Below, piece after piece: positions 8,456 to 17,998 of a DNA stretch of 64,000 bases; positions within the stretch are counted from its first letter, which is position 1, and each line of letters starts with the position of its first letter. The notes under the pieces are model-generated. The model saw nothing but the letters and a program-made list of their open reading frames with translations. It had not been told where the DNA came from and did no database searches. A program made the position numbers and the translations under genes. The stretch is from assembly GCF_014646655.1 (NCBI RefSeq), contig NZ_BMNR01000004.1, positions 404,674-468,673 of the forward strand, written 5' to 3'. Origin of the DNA: Yeosuana aromativorans (lineage in GTDB: Bacteria; Bacteroidota; Bacteroidia; Flavobacteriales; Flavobacteriaceae).

Positions 8456-9313
8456 ATGTCTTGGTTTAAAAGAAAAACAAAAGGAATTACTACTACCACA
8501 CAGGATAAAAAAGACACTCCCAGAGGATTATGGTACAAATCCCCAACTGGAAAAATTGTTGATGCTGAAGAACTTGAGAAAAACTTTTACGTAAGTCCAG
8601 AAGACGGTTATCATGTTCGTATTGGCAGTAAGGAATATTTTGAAATCCTTTTTGATGACAATAAATTTAAGGAGTTGGATGCCAATTTGGAATCAAAAGA
8701 CCCTCTAAAATTTGAGGATACCAAAAAATATCCTGAGCGTTTAAAAGCGGCACAAGAAAAAACAAAGTTAAAGGATGCTGTTAGATGTGCCGTTGGCAAA
8801 TCTAAAGGAAAAGATTTGGTTGTTGCCTGTATGGATTTTGCTTTTATAGGCGGTTCCATGGGTAGTGTTGTAGGTGAAAAAATTGTACGTGCAGCAGATT
8901 ATGCCCTAAAAAAGAAAATCCCTTTCATGATTATTTCAAAATCTGGAGGAGCCCGAATGATGGAAGCGGCCCTGTCACTTATGCAATTGGCAAAAACCTC
9001 AGTAAAACTGGCGCAATTAGCCGATGCCGGTATCCCATACATATCATTATGCACTGATCCAACAACTGGAGGAACAACGGCATCATTTGCCATGTTAGGC
9101 GATATTAATATTGCTGAACCAGGCGCTTTGATTGGTTTTGCAGGACCACGTGTGGTAAAAGACACAACTGGTCAAGATTTGCCAGAAGGATTCCAAACAT
9201 CTGAGTTTTTGTTGGAGCATGGCTTTTTAGACTTTATTGTTTTAAGAAAAGAACTTAAAAAGAGAGTCAATCAATATATCGATTTAATAACTAATCAGCC
9301 TTTAAGAGCATAA
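8456..9313 (+). CDS. accD: Acetyl-CoA carboxylase carboxyltransferase, beta subunit
   Basis: A 285-residue AccD subunit, which with AccA transfers the carboxyl group from carboxybiotin to acetyl-CoA in the first step of fatty acid synthesis. The crotonase-like core is clear: [18 protein letters not shown] (near residue 160), [17 protein letters not shown] (near residue 200) and IGFAGPRVV. The N-terminal zinc ribbon of E. coli AccD is recognisable by alignment, but all four zinc cysteines are replaced (Ser29, Gly32, Ser47, Asp50). Flavobacterial relatives appear to share this loss, so the enzyme is probably functional. Confidence 0.95.
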   Translation: MSWFKRKTKGITTTTQDKKDTPRGLWYKSPTGKIVDAEELEKNFYVSPEDGYHVRIGSKEYFEILFDDNKFKELDANLESKDPLKFEDTKKYPERLKAAQEKTKLKDAVRCAVGKSKGKDLVVACMDFAFIGGSMGSVVGEKIVRAADYALKKKIPFMIISKSGGARMMEAALSLMQLAKTSVKLAQLADAGIPYISLCTDPTTGGTTASFAMLGDINIAEPGALIGFAGPRVVKDTTGQDLPEGFQTSEFLLEHGFLDFIVLRKELKKRVNQYIDLITNQPLRA

Positions 9314-9378
9314 AAATGTAGTTATTTTTCAATTTATATTTATTTTTATCAAAACAACTGTAAATCATTAATTATTAC

Positions 9379-9386
9379 TATATTTG
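9379..9386 (+). promoter_or_regulatory. Candidate -7 box of rpsO
   Basis: TATATTTG matches TANNTTTG exactly and lies 54 bases before the rpsO ATG, which would give a leader of roughly 50 bases. Confidence 0.45.
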
Positions 9387-9440
9387 CCGCTCGAAAGAAA
9401 ACCTTTCGAATACATAAAAATCATTTACAATAATATTAGC

Positions 9441-9710
9441 ATGTATTTAACAAAAGAAATTAAAGAAGAAATCTTCGCAAAACACGGTAAAGGAAAGAAC
9501 GATACTGGTACTGCTGAAGCTCAAATTGCGTTATTTACGCACAGAATCAATCACTTAACGGAGCACTTAAAAAACAATCGTAAAGATTTTAATACAGAGC
9601 GTTCATTGGTAAAATTAGTAGGTAAACGAAGAGCCTTACTTGACTATCTAACCAAAAAAGATATCTTAAGATATCGTGCCATAGTGAAAGAATTAGGATT
9701 AAGAAAATAA
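9441..9710 (+). CDS. rpsO: 30S ribosomal protein S15
   Basis: An 89-residue protein of standard S15 length, with the family signature TGTAEAQIALFTHRINHLTEHL and the C-terminal GKRRALLDYL and RYRAIVKELGLRK. S15 binds 16S rRNA helices 20-22 early in 30S assembly. The start is the ATG at 9441 (MYLTKEIKEEI); the in-frame codons further upstream are leader. A strong terminator follows, and pnp lies next, the classical rpsO-pnp order. Confidence 0.97.
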   Translation: MYLTKEIKEEIFAKHGKGKNDTGTAEAQIALFTHRINHLTEHLKNNRKDFNTERSLVKLVGKRRALLDYLTKKDILRYRAIVKELGLRK

Positions 9711-9711
9711 T

Positions 9712-9737
9712 AAAAAGAGGCTTTATGCCTCTTTTTT
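9712..9737 (+). terminator. Intrinsic terminator of rpsO
   Basis: AAAAAGAGGC and GCCTCTTTTT arms around a TTTAT loop, with a run of T in the 3' arm, directly after the rpsO stop codon. Confidence 0.85.
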
Positions 9738-9867
9738 GTTTGAAATACAACTCTGTGCAAGAGTATAAACTACACGAAATAAGAAGCTTATTATAGTTTT
9801 TCATTGGTCACACACTACTACTACTACTACAACACAACGACCATTGTTTAATTAGAATTAAAAAATT

Positions 9868-12132
9868 ATGATTCCAAAAGTTTTTAGAGAGGTAATTACT
9901 CTCAATGATGGAAGAGAAATCTCCATTGAAACCGGAAAGTTAGCCAAACAAGCTCATGGTTCGGTTGTAGTACAAATGGGCAACGCCATGTTGTTATGTA
10001 CCGTTGTATCAAATTATGAAGCAAGTCCAGGTATAGACTTTTTACCACTTACTGTAGATTACAGAGAAAAATTTGCAGCTGCCGGACGTTACCCAGGCGG
10101 TTTCTTTAAAAGAGAAGCCAGACCTAGTGATGATGAAGTATTGACCATGCGTTTAGTAGACCGTGTGTTGCGCCCATTATTCCCAAAAGATTATCATGCA
10201 GAAACTCAAGTGATGATTCAGTTAATGTCTCATGACGAAAATGTAATGCCTGATGCCTTAGCAGGTTTAGCCGCTTCAGCAGCTATTCAATTGAGTGACG
10301 TTCCATTTGAAACGCCTATTTCAGAAGTACGTGTTGCACGTATCAATGGAGAATTTGTTATCAACCCTAGTAGAGAAGCGCTTTTGCAAGCTGACATTGA
10401 CATGATGGTTGGTGCATCTGCTGACTCTGTGATGATGGTTGAAGGGGAAATGCATGAGTGCAGTGAAGAAGAAATGGCCGATGCCATTAAATTCGCTCAT
10501 GAAGCCATTAAAGTACAATGTGAAGCGCAAGTAAAATTAGCTGAAGCATTTGGTAAAAAGGAAACCCGTGAATATGAGCCAGAAGCAGAAGATGAAGCAT
10601 TAGCTCAAAAAATACATGATGCTGCATACCAAAAATGTTATGATATTGCCAAGCAAGCCTCTTCAAAACACGAGCGCGGTCTAGCATTTAGCGAAGTTAA
10701 AGAAGACGTAAAAGCACTATTCTCTGAAGAAGAACAAGAAGAACTTGGTAGTTTAATTTCAAAATATTTCAGCAAAGCACAAAAAAGTGCGGTTAGGGAT
10801 TTAACCTTAAACGAAGGCTTACGATTGGACGGACGTAAAACCACTGACATCAGACCAATTTGGTGCGAAGTGGATTATTTACCATCTACTCATGGTTCTG
10901 CCATCTTTACACGAGGAGAAACCCAAGCGTTGGCAACAGTAACGTTAGGAACCTCTCGTGAGGCCAATGTTATTGATTTACCAACATACCAAGGCGAAGA
11001 AACGTTTTATTTACATTACAACTTCCCTCCTTTTTCAACTGGTGAAGCCAGACCATTAAGAGGAACATCTCGTAGAGAGGTCGGTCATGGAAATTTAGCT
11101 CAGCGTGCTTTAAAGAATATGGTGCCTGCCGATTTTCCTTACACCGTTAGAGTTGTTTCAGAAGTTTTGGAAAGTAACGGTTCATCATCTATGGCAACAG
11201 TTTGCGCTGGAACCATGGCCTTGATGGATGCCGGTGTACAAATCAAAAAACCGGTTTCTGGTATTGCTATGGGATTGATTTCTGATGGCGATCGTTATGC
11301 CGTTTTAAGTGACATCCTTGGTGATGAAGATCATTTAGGTGACATGGACTTTAAAGTAACCGGAACCGAAGATGGTATCACCGCTTGTCAAATGGATATT
11401 AAAATCAAAGGATTATCTTATGAGATTTTAGTAAAAGCCTTAAAACAAGCTCGCGAAGGACGTTTATTTATCTTAAAGAAATTAACCGATACCATTGCAA
11501 AACCAAATGCTGACGTAAAACCACATGCTCCTAAAATGATAACCCGTGTTATTCCTAACGAGTATATTGGTGCATTGATTGGTCCTGGTGGTAAAGTCAT
11601 TCAAGAATTGCAAAAAGCTACCAAAACCACTATTGTCATCAACGAAGATCCTATTACCGAAGAAGGTATTGTGGAAATTTTAGGAACTGACCAAGCAGGT
11701 ATTGATGCTGTTTTAGCCAAGATAGATTCATTGATGTTCAAACCAGTTGTTGGAGAAGTTTATGAAGTGAAAGTGATAAAAATGCTTGATTTTGGTGCTG
11801 TTGTTGAATATACACAAGCTCCAGGAAATGAGGTATTGTTACATGTAAGTGAACTGGCTTGGGAACGCACCGAAAACGTGTCTGATGTTGTAAACATGGG
11901 TGACGTTTTTGAAGTGAAGTATTTTGGTGTGGATCCAAAAACCCGCAAGGAAAAAGTGTCCAGAAAAGCCATTTTACCAAAACCTGAAGGTTATGTTGCC
12001 AGACCACCAAGAGATCACAATGATAGAGGTGGACGCGATAACCGCGGAAGAGATAACAGAGGTCGTGACAATCGCGGACGCGATAACCGTCGTGACGATA
12101 GAAGACCTAGAGAAGACAAGAAAGAGGATTAA
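9868..12132 (+). CDS. pnp: Polyribonucleotide nucleotidyltransferase (PNPase)
   Basis: A 754-residue 3'-to-5' phosphorolytic exoribonuclease for mRNA turnover. Two RNase PH domains (about residues 10-145 and 315-480, the second with [20 protein letters not shown]) flank an alpha-helical segment. A KH domain ([10 protein letters not shown] near residue 571) and an S1 domain (about residues 625-695) follow. The tail from about residue 705 is a low-complexity Arg/Asp/Asn/Gly stretch built from repeated GRDNR units, probably disordered and RNA-binding. The gene follows rpsO and its terminator, so it probably has its own promoter in the 130-base gap. Confidence 0.97.
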   Translation: MIPKVFREVITLNDGREISIETGKLAKQAHGSVVVQMGNAMLLCTVVSNYEASPGIDFLPLTVDYREKFAAAGRYPGGFFKREARPSDDEVLTMRLVDRVLRPLFPKDYHAETQVMIQLMSHDENVMPDALAGLAASAAIQLSDVPFETPISEVRVARINGEFVINPSREALLQADIDMMVGASADSVMMVEGEMHECSEEEMADAIKFAHEAIKVQCEAQVKLAEAFGKKETREYEPEAEDEALAQKIHDAAYQKCYDIAKQASSKHERGLAFSEVKEDVKALFSEEEQEELGSLISKYFSKAQKSAVRDLTLNEGLRLDGRKTTDIRPIWCEVDYLPSTHGSAIFTRGETQALATVTLGTSREANVIDLPTYQGEETFYLHYNFPPFSTGEARPLRGTSRREVGHGNLAQRALKNMVPADFPYTVRVVSEVLESNGSSSMATVCAGTMALMDAGVQIKKPVSGIAMGLISDGDRYAVLSDILGDEDHLGDMDFKVTGTEDGITACQMDIKIKGLSYEILVKALKQAREGRLFILKKLTDTIAKPNADVKPHAPKMITRVIPNEYIGALIGPGGKVIQELQKATKTTIVINEDPITEEGIVEILGTDQAGIDAVLAKIDSLMFKPVVGEVYEVKVIKMLDFGAVVEYTQAPGNEVLLHVSELAWERTENVSDVVNMGDVFEVKYFGVDPKTRKEKVSRKAILPKPEGYVARPPRDHNDRGGRDNRGRDNRGRDNRGRDNRRDDRRPREDKKED

Positions 12133-12160
12133 TTAAAATCTTTCAAATTTAACCATAATA

Positions 12161-12198
12161 AAACCCTGGGAATTTAAGTTCTCAGGGTTTTATATTTT
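12161..12198 (+). terminator. Intrinsic terminator of pnp
   Basis: AAACCCTGGGAA and TTCTCAGGGTTT arms (one G-T pair) around a 6-base loop, followed by a T-rich stretch. It also faces the end of the convergent minus-strand gene at 12217. Confidence 0.8.
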
Positions 12199-12216
12199 AA
12201 AAAAGATTTGTTTTGT

Positions 12217-14481
12217 TTACCTGACAATAATTTTGTCAACAAATAAATGGTTGTCAATTTTTGCGACAACAATTTTAATCCCTGACCCAAAATCATAAAC
12301 CGGTAAATTAATATTTCTGTCGTTAAAATCCTTTCTAACAATCAAGGCTCCGGTAATCTCATAAATTGAAACTTGGGCTGTTTTAAATTGCGTTTCTTTG
12401 TTCATGATTAACTTCAGAGTTTCATCTGAATATAGGATGGTTTTCTCTAAATGGGCATCTGAACTGTTTAGAAACACTTCTGAATTGGTGCTTAAAGCAG
12501 CATCATTAACCGACTCAACTTCTATTTTATCAATTGCACCATTTTCTAACATAATGCTATTACTGCCAGCATTTAAAGAAATGATAACAGGAAAAAATGT
12601 TGGGTTCCCCGATTGATAACAATATCCATCAGAAAATGGCAAAAGAACACTTTCAGTTGCACCACCATTTACTGTAATTTGTAAACTTGATAACGTAGGG
12701 TTTGCATAAAAAACATTTAACAAATACAGTCCTGAGGTTGCCACATTAACATTGTTGAATGTCAGCGTTTTTCCAGCTCCTAAAATATTTACCGCTTTTC
12801 CTCCTGATGCATTAACACAAGTAATTTCTGAACCACCAACAATAGTTGCAGATTCTGCTTCGTATGAATTGACTGTTGGAACATTGGGTTCTCCCGTTCC
12901 GTTATCAGCTCCAATATTGGTAGCCGTGGATAAATCAACTGGATTTCCAAAAATATCTTGGGTGACTTTTGACGTAACACCTTGAAAGATGCCAACTCCT
13001 GCTAACGGGAAATTAGGTTCTGTAAAACTTAAAGCCGTTCCTAATGCTGGACTAAATGTTTTTAGTTTATATCCTGAAAAATGTCTTCGGCCCGGATCAA
13101 AAAGTCTAGGGTCCAACTCTTTTCTGGTGGCATCTTTATTTAAAAAATTTGTGTTAATGGTTCCGCCATACATAACATTTTTAGCAAAATTAGGCGTATC
13201 AACATCAAACAGATAGCCAGCTTGCCCAAGTTTAGCAGATGGCTCTAAATAAATAATGTTATTTATAAAGTTTAGTGAAGCTGCCTTTAAACTTATTTCA
13301 CTATCACCAATAACATTTTTATAATCGGTGCCTTGATAAATGGAATTGTTATAAATATACACATTGGTACTTTTTTGAGGGTTATAGGCATAATCACTTA
13401 CCCATAGCAACTTATTCTGACCAGCTGGATTGCCATCATTTACGCTGATATTATAACGCCAGATTATATTGTCATTGGCTCCCAATGTCTCACAAAAGCC
13501 ACCTGCAGAATCCTCAGAATAATTATATTGATACAAAATATTGGAATTTCCATAATCTACGTGCATCCCTGATGAGTCTCCACCACCTCTGGCATGTTGG
13601 GATGTGTTGTATTGCGCAACCACATCATCTGAACCAAAAACCCACATGCCACTGCCTCTGGCAGTCATTCTGGGATCTGAACTTGAACCCGTAAATCGCA
13701 TCAGGTTTTTTTCATAAAGCACCCGTTTTGAATTAGAAATAATAGTACCAGAACCACCAAGGTCAATAAATGTATTATTTCTTATAATGGCGTCAGAAAC
13801 ATACTTTCGCAACCACACGCCACATCGTTCAATATTGGTAAAATAACAATCCTCTATAATCACATCATTCACAAAGGCATTGAAAAAATAAATTCCAGAC
13901 GAATAAATATTATTAAACGCAGTTCCTGAACTATCCAATGAATAAATATTTTGAAAGACCAAATTGGAGAATCTAAAATGGTTGAAAAGAACCGCATCCT
14001 CAAAATTACCAGAACCCGGAAGCGATTTAAAACTCTGTATAAAAATACCATACGCTTGATCATCGGGAGAACCAGCTTCTGAATCAAACCGTTCATTTTC
14101 TATTTGCAGATTATGAAACTCCAAATACTCTTTGCCTGTAATTTTTATAGTACTTAGTGGGTCCGTTAAACCATTATTGCCATCGCTAGCGGTTAAAATT
14201 GGCAAATTGCCTGTGCCGTAACTATCATAAATAATTGGAGATCCGTTAGAACCAGAATAGGAAACAACAATTTGTCCTGTAAACGTATCACCTCTTTTAA
14301 ATAATATCTTATCGCCTGCACTGAGCACCAAACTGTTCAATTTTGAAATGGTTTGAAATGGACTTGCTTGACTGCCCGCATTTGAATCATTCCCTGAAGA
14401 GCTACTGAAATAATAGGTGTTTTGAGCGTAAGCATGCACTAAACAAAACACAAATAACATACATGTAATTTTCTTAATCAT
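12217..14481 (-). CDS. Secreted parallel beta-helix protein with CBM6-like module and T9SS tail
   Basis: A 754-residue secreted protein. The signal peptide (MIKKITCMLFVFCLVHAYAQ) precedes a right-handed parallel beta-helix that starts with the common YYFSSSSGNDSNAGSQASPF entry motif and continues to about residue 480. Residues of about 520-645 look like a carbohydrate-binding module of the CBM6/35 type (NSYEAESATIVGG to IDKIEVE). The C-terminal 80 residues resemble a type IX sorting domain ending in DKIIVR. Proteins of this build are often polysaccharide lyases or hydrolases, but no catalytic family can be named. It lies outside the sulfatase locus, about 7 kb away. Confidence 0.75.
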   Translation of the reverse strand: MIKKITCMLFVFCLVHAYAQNTYYFSSSSGNDSNAGSQASPFQTISKLNSLVLSAGDKILFKRGDTFTGQIVVSYSGSNGSPIIYDSYGTGNLPILTASDGNNGLTDPLSTIKITGKEYLEFHNLQIENERFDSEAGSPDDQAYGIFIQSFKSLPGSGNFEDAVLFNHFRFSNLVFQNIYSLDSSGTAFNNIYSSGIYFFNAFVNDVIIEDCYFTNIERCGVWLRKYVSDAIIRNNTFIDLGGSGTIISNSKRVLYEKNLMRFTGSSSDPRMTARGSGMWVFGSDDVVAQYNTSQHARGGGDSSGMHVDYGNSNILYQYNYSEDSAGGFCETLGANDNIIWRYNISVNDGNPAGQNKLLWVSDYAYNPQKSTNVYIYNNSIYQGTDYKNVIGDSEISLKAASLNFINNIIYLEPSAKLGQAGYLFDVDTPNFAKNVMYGGTINTNFLNKDATRKELDPRLFDPGRRHFSGYKLKTFSPALGTALSFTEPNFPLAGVGIFQGVTSKVTQDIFGNPVDLSTATNIGADNGTGEPNVPTVNSYEAESATIVGGSEITCVNASGGKAVNILGAGKTLTFNNVNVATSGLYLLNVFYANPTLSSLQITVNGGATESVLLPFSDGYCYQSGNPTFFPVIISLNAGSNSIMLENGAIDKIEVESVNDAALSTNSEVFLNSSDAHLEKTILYSDETLKLIMNKETQFKTAQVSIYEITGALIVRKDFNDRNINLPVYDFGSGIKIVVAKIDNHLFVDKIIVR

Positions 14482-14717
14482 ATTTGATTTTTTTAATGAT
14501 TACAAATTATGACAAGTAAAAAACATACTGGGATACGTTTCGGTCAATTAAAGGGTCTATCAAAGCAATTTTTCAAAATCTAAATATACTATCATTCAGT
14601 TAGCAATAAGATGTTCTATGTGCAATCTGCTTTTTATATGTTGTAGTGAAACCATAAGAAAACGTTAAACACCCACTTAAATTTGCTTTTGTCCTATTTT
14701 TTGTTATATTGATAGTT

Positions 14718-15092
14718 ATGATTTACACAGACAAAAAAAAATATTCAGACATTTTAAACGAATCCGTATCCTATCTTGAGCAACGGGGTTATGAAAACAT
14801 TAAAGCCGATACAGACGGCTATGAAACACCAAAATCATTCAACAAAAAAGGAAGTGATATTACCATCACTCCGGATATTGTTGCAGAAAAGGAAGGTAGA
14901 AAACATTATTTTGAACTGAGCTTAAAATCTGATAAGCCCAGATTACTCAAGTCAAAGTGGTTGTTTTTAAACACCTTAAGCGCTTTAAAGTCAAGCAAGT
15001 TCAGATTGATTACCACTAAGGGGCATTATAAATTTACCAATGAAATGCTTAGTGACATCAACCTAAATGATAAAAAATTAATAAAAATTTAA
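14718..15092 (+). CDS. Hypothetical protein, possible nuclease-like fold
   Basis: A 124-residue protein when read from the ATG at 14718; a TTG three codons upstream is less likely. No family is recognised with confidence. The middle has an acidic-then-Lys arrangement (DITITPDIVAE...HYFELSLKSDK) that recalls PD-(D/E)XK nuclease-like folds, but the spacing ELSLK is not the canonical D/E-X-K, so this is only a resemblance. It is followed by rpoD 81 bases downstream on the same strand. A conserved flavobacterial hypothetical protein is the safest description. Confidence 0.6.
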   Translation: MIYTDKKKYSDILNESVSYLEQRGYENIKADTDGYETPKSFNKKGSDITITPDIVAEKEGRKHYFELSLKSDKPRLLKSKWLFLNTLSALKSSKFRLITTKGHYKFTNEMLSDINLNDKKLIKI

Positions 15093-15173
15093 TTTCTTGT
15101 AACAAAAACAGTCTTTCTTACGTATAACCACTTAGTAAAGAAAATTCACTTAAAAATTACAGGAGAACTTTAA

Positions 15174-16037
15174 ATGAGACAACTTAAAATTACGAAGCAG
15201 GTAACCAACAGAGAGACCGCTTCGTTAGACAAATATCTTCAAGAAATTGGAAAAGTTGACTTAATTACCGCAGACGAAGAAGTAGAATTAGCACAACGCA
15301 TCAAAGCAGGAGACCAAGTTGCTTTAGAAAAGTTGACCAAGGCTAATTTACGTTTTGTTGTTTCGGTAGCTAAGCAATATCAAAACCAAGGATTAACATT
15401 GCCCGATTTAATTAATGAAGGTAATCTAGGTTTAATCAAGGCGGCACAACGTTTTGATGAAACCCGTGGTTTTAAATTTATTTCTTATGCGGTTTGGTGG
15501 ATTCGTCAATCCATTTTACAAGCATTGGCTGAGCAATCTCGTATTGTTCGTTTGCCTTTGAACAAGATTGGTTCTATCAACAAAATCAATAAAACATTCG
15601 CCTTTTTAGAGCAATCACATGAGCGCCCACCAAGTGCCGAAGAAATTGCAAAAGAGTTGGACATGACCATTAACGATGTTAAGGAATCCATGAAAAACTC
15701 TGGCCGTCACGTAAGTATGGACGCGCCTTTGGTAGAAGGAGAAGACTCCAATCTTTACGATGTACTTAACAGTGGTGAATCGCCCAATCCGGACAAAGAA
15801 TTATTACACGAATCATTGCGCACGGAGATTGAACGCGCTTTGGAAACATTAACACCTCGTGAAGCAGATGTTATTCGTTTGTACTTTGGGTTAGGTAACC
15901 AACATCCAATGACCTTGGAGGAAATAGGAGAAACATTTGATTTGACTCGCGAACGTGTTCGTCAAATCAAGGAAAAAGCTATTAGAAGACTAAAACATAC
16001 TTCTAGAAGTAAAATTTTAAAAACCTATTTGGGTTAA
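15174..16037 (+). CDS. rpoD: RNA polymerase primary sigma factor (RpoD/SigA type)
   Basis: A 287-residue sigma-70 factor. Region 1.2 ([18 protein letters not shown]), region 2 (about residues 55-130, with [18 protein letters not shown] and [10 protein letters not shown]), region 3 and region 4 ([20 protein letters not shown], about residues 240-265) are all present. Region 1.1 and the long non-conserved insert of E. coli RpoD are absent, as is normal for Bacteroidota housekeeping sigma factors, which recognise TTTG/TANNTTTG promoters like those proposed in this window. A strong terminator follows about 180 bases downstream. Confidence 0.96.
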   Translation: MRQLKITKQVTNRETASLDKYLQEIGKVDLITADEEVELAQRIKAGDQVALEKLTKANLRFVVSVAKQYQNQGLTLPDLINEGNLGLIKAAQRFDETRGFKFISYAVWWIRQSILQALAEQSRIVRLPLNKIGSINKINKTFAFLEQSHERPPSAEEIAKELDMTINDVKESMKNSGRHVSMDAPLVEGEDSNLYDVLNSGESPNPDKELLHESLRTEIERALETLTPREADVIRLYFGLGNQHPMTLEEIGETFDLTRERVRQIKEKAIRRLKHTSRSKILKTYLG

Positions 16038-16359
16038 AATTAATTTGGCGAATTGGCTATATATTGGATATTTTTATTATCTTAAATTTTATAGTAAATT
16101 GCACAAAATTGATAATACATAATTAAATTATAATTAGTTAGTAATCATTGAAAATTACGACTAAATAACAGTAACAAACAGTTCAACATAACTGTTCGTT
16201 TTTTGATTGATGAAAGAACCCTCGGCTGATTACCGAGGGTTTGTTTTTATTAAATATACTCCTTTGGTTTTTTTTATAAATATTCAAACACATATTGATT
16301 TCGCATTAAAAAATTAATTAAATTTATTTTTGAGGGGTGATACAAAACCAAATAACTTT
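16038..16359. other. Intergenic region after rpoD
   Basis: This stretch of about 320 bases holds an AT-rich 3' region, the rpoD terminator at 16217-16248 and the upstream region of the BLUF gene. No tRNA or further reading frame is supported, and no clear TANNTTTG box was found for the BLUF gene. Confidence 0.6.
16217..16248 (+). terminator. Intrinsic terminator downstream of rpoD
   Basis: AACCCTCGG (16217-16225) pairs with CCGAGGGTT (16233-16241) around a 7-base loop, followed by a T-rich tract. Confidence 0.85.
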
Positions 16360-16764
16360 ATGCTGAAAACGATATGCTACATTAGCGATTCCAATATCAA
16401 CAATTCAACAAACGAACTGAAAGAATTATTACGCGTTGCAAAAATAAACAACAGTAAAAACCAAATAACAGGCGTACTAATACACAAAAGCAGCAATTTT
16501 CTGCAAGTACTTGAAGGAGATCAAAAACATGTTGATGCCCTTTTTAGGAGAATCAGTCTTGATGATAGACACCAAAATATTTTTAAACTTCTTGAGACTA
16601 CCATTGACGAACGTTATTTTGAAGGTTACAAATTTGGTTTCACGGTAATTAATACTCGAAATGCCCTTAAAAACCTTGAAGACTATTTAAATTGGTTAAG
16701 AGATGCCGAAAACTTAATTGCCAATGAAATTGTGGCAATGGTTAAAAATTTTATTACCAGATGA
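16360..16764 (+). CDS. Stand-alone BLUF-domain blue-light photoreceptor
   Basis: A 134-residue protein that is essentially one BLUF (FAD-binding blue-light) domain. The residues of the photoactive hydrogen-bond network are in register with AppA: Tyr7, Asn31 and Gln49 (AppA Tyr21, Asn45, Gln63, with identical spacings of 24 and 18). The supporting motifs NQITGVLI and NFLQVLEG are present. The start is the ATG at 16360, matching the usual M-L-x-x-I-x-Y-x-S beginning; the frame is open a little further upstream from a TTG. There is no fused output domain, so output must go through a partner protein that is not recognisable nearby. Confidence 0.92.
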   Translation: MLKTICYISDSNINNSTNELKELLRVAKINNSKNQITGVLIHKSSNFLQVLEGDQKHVDALFRRISLDDRHQNIFKLLETTIDERYFEGYKFGFTVINTRNALKNLEDYLNWLRDAENLIANEIVAMVKNFITR

Positions 16765-16817
16765 TAATAAAACTAAATTAAAACCTTTAATTTTGGCAAA
16801 ACCAATTGATTAAATAA

Positions 16818-17480
16818 ATGGCTTCAAAATTAATAGCACCTTCCTTACTGGCAGCTGATTTCGCAAACCTTCAACGTGACATAGAAATGGTAAACCAAAG
16901 TGAGGCCGATTGGTTTCATATTGACATCATGGACGGTGTTTTTGTTCCAAATATTTCTTACGGAATGCCCGTGCTTAAAGCCATAACAAAACATACCAAA
17001 AAATTGGTTGACGTTCATTTAATGATTGTTGACCCCGATAGATATATCAAAACATTTGCAGATTTAGGCAGCAATATTTTAACCGTACATTATGAAGCTT
17101 GCAATCATTTACACAGAACACTCCAAGCTATAAAAGCAGCTGGTATGAAAGCCGGTGTTGCACTAAATCCACATACCAATGTTAGTCTTTTGGAAGACAC
17201 TATTAATGATATTGATTTGGTACTTATTATGAGTGTTAATCCTGGTTTTGGCGGACAAAGTTTTATAGAAAACACATATAATAAAATTACACAACTTAGA
17301 GATTTAATCACTAGAAAAGGCGCTTCAACCCTAATAGAGATTGATGGTGGTGTCTCCACCGAAAACGCCAAACAATTAGCAGTGGCTGGTGCCGATGTGT
17401 TGGTTGCCGGAAGCTTTGTTTTTAAAAGTGCCGCACCAAAAGAGACCATCAAGCTTTTAAAAACCGTGGCTAATTCTTAA
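16818..17480 (+). CDS. rpe: Ribulose-phosphate 3-epimerase
   Basis: A 220-residue TIM-barrel enzyme that interconverts ribulose 5-phosphate and xylulose 5-phosphate in the pentose phosphate pathway. Metal and active-site signatures are visible: APSLLAADFANL at the start, HIDIMDGVFVPN (near residue 35), VDVHLMI (near residue 67), MSVNPGFGGQSF (near residue 140) and EIDGGV (near residue 175), plus a C-terminal phosphate-binding GADVLVAGSFVF. It lies 53 bases after the BLUF gene on the same strand; shared transcription is possible but not shown. Confidence 0.96.
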   Translation: MASKLIAPSLLAADFANLQRDIEMVNQSEADWFHIDIMDGVFVPNISYGMPVLKAITKHTKKLVDVHLMIVDPDRYIKTFADLGSNILTVHYEACNHLHRTLQAIKAAGMKAGVALNPHTNVSLLEDTINDIDLVLIMSVNPGFGGQSFIENTYNKITQLRDLITRKGASTLIEIDGGVSTENAKQLAVAGADVLVAGSFVFKSAAPKETIKLLKTVANS

Positions 17481-17721
17481 AGACAGCTAAATACATAAAA
17501 AAGCTTCATATCTTTTTGCTTATCCAATAAATGAATTATTTTTTCGTTTGCATTGCAATATATGGTAAGGATTTTTTTATTGAAAACACTTATTACGGAA
17601 TAGCTAAATAATATACCATAATGCATTTTAAAGCATTAATTTTAAGGTGTTTTTCTTACCTTGCATAACTTGATTTGCTTACTCAAATTAGCTAAAATCA
17701 AAAGATTAATATTTAATAATG

Positions 17722-17752
17722 GGATTAAAAAACACGTTCGTTTTTTTTAATC
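17722..17752. repeat. A/T-rich hairpin upstream of a small gene
   Basis: GATTAAAAAAC and GTTTTTTTTAATC arms with a short loop lie about 20 bases before the 69-residue reading frame at 17771. It could be a terminator-like element with its T-run in the 3' arm or a structured leader. Confidence 0.35.
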
Positions 17753-17770
17753 TTTTAAAAATTTTTAATT

Positions 17771-17980
17771 ATGGGAAGACCTGCAACTAAACCAGCAGAA
17801 CTGAGAGATGGATATTATATTGAAATTAGAAATAGAAATTCAAATTCTGGCGTAAAAATCAGAAGAGATAACAGTGATCAAATGTACCGTGCTGCTAAGG
17901 AATATGAAAGAAGTAAAGAAGTTATTATCTTGGGAAAATATAAAAATGGGAAGTTGGTTGAAAGTCTGGAAAAAGTATAA
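17771..17980 (+). CDS. Small conserved hypothetical protein (69 residues)
   Basis: A 69-residue, highly charged soluble protein (MGRPATKPAELRDGYYIEIR to VESLEKV) with no membrane segment and no recognised motif. The pattern, a short beta-rich start and a central helix (DQMYRAAKEYERSKEV), fits small conserved proteins seen in flavobacteria. The function is unknown. It converges on the MtfA-like peptidase gene, with 18 bases between the stops. Confidence 0.65.
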   Translation: MGRPATKPAELRDGYYIEIRNRNSNSGVKIRRDNSDQMYRAAKEYERSKEVIILGKYKNGKLVESLEKV

Positions 17981-17998
17981 TCCTTCATTTTTGCGTTC

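Noticed and set aside
9811..9828. A short CTA triplet repeat upstream of pnp
   Set aside because: About five to six units in non-coding leader; no sign that it changes a reading frame or promoter spacing.
14718..15092. Possible restriction endonuclease-like nuclease
   Set aside because: The ELSLK spacing does not match the PD-(D/E)XK motif and no modification enzyme is nearby, so it was kept as hypothetical.
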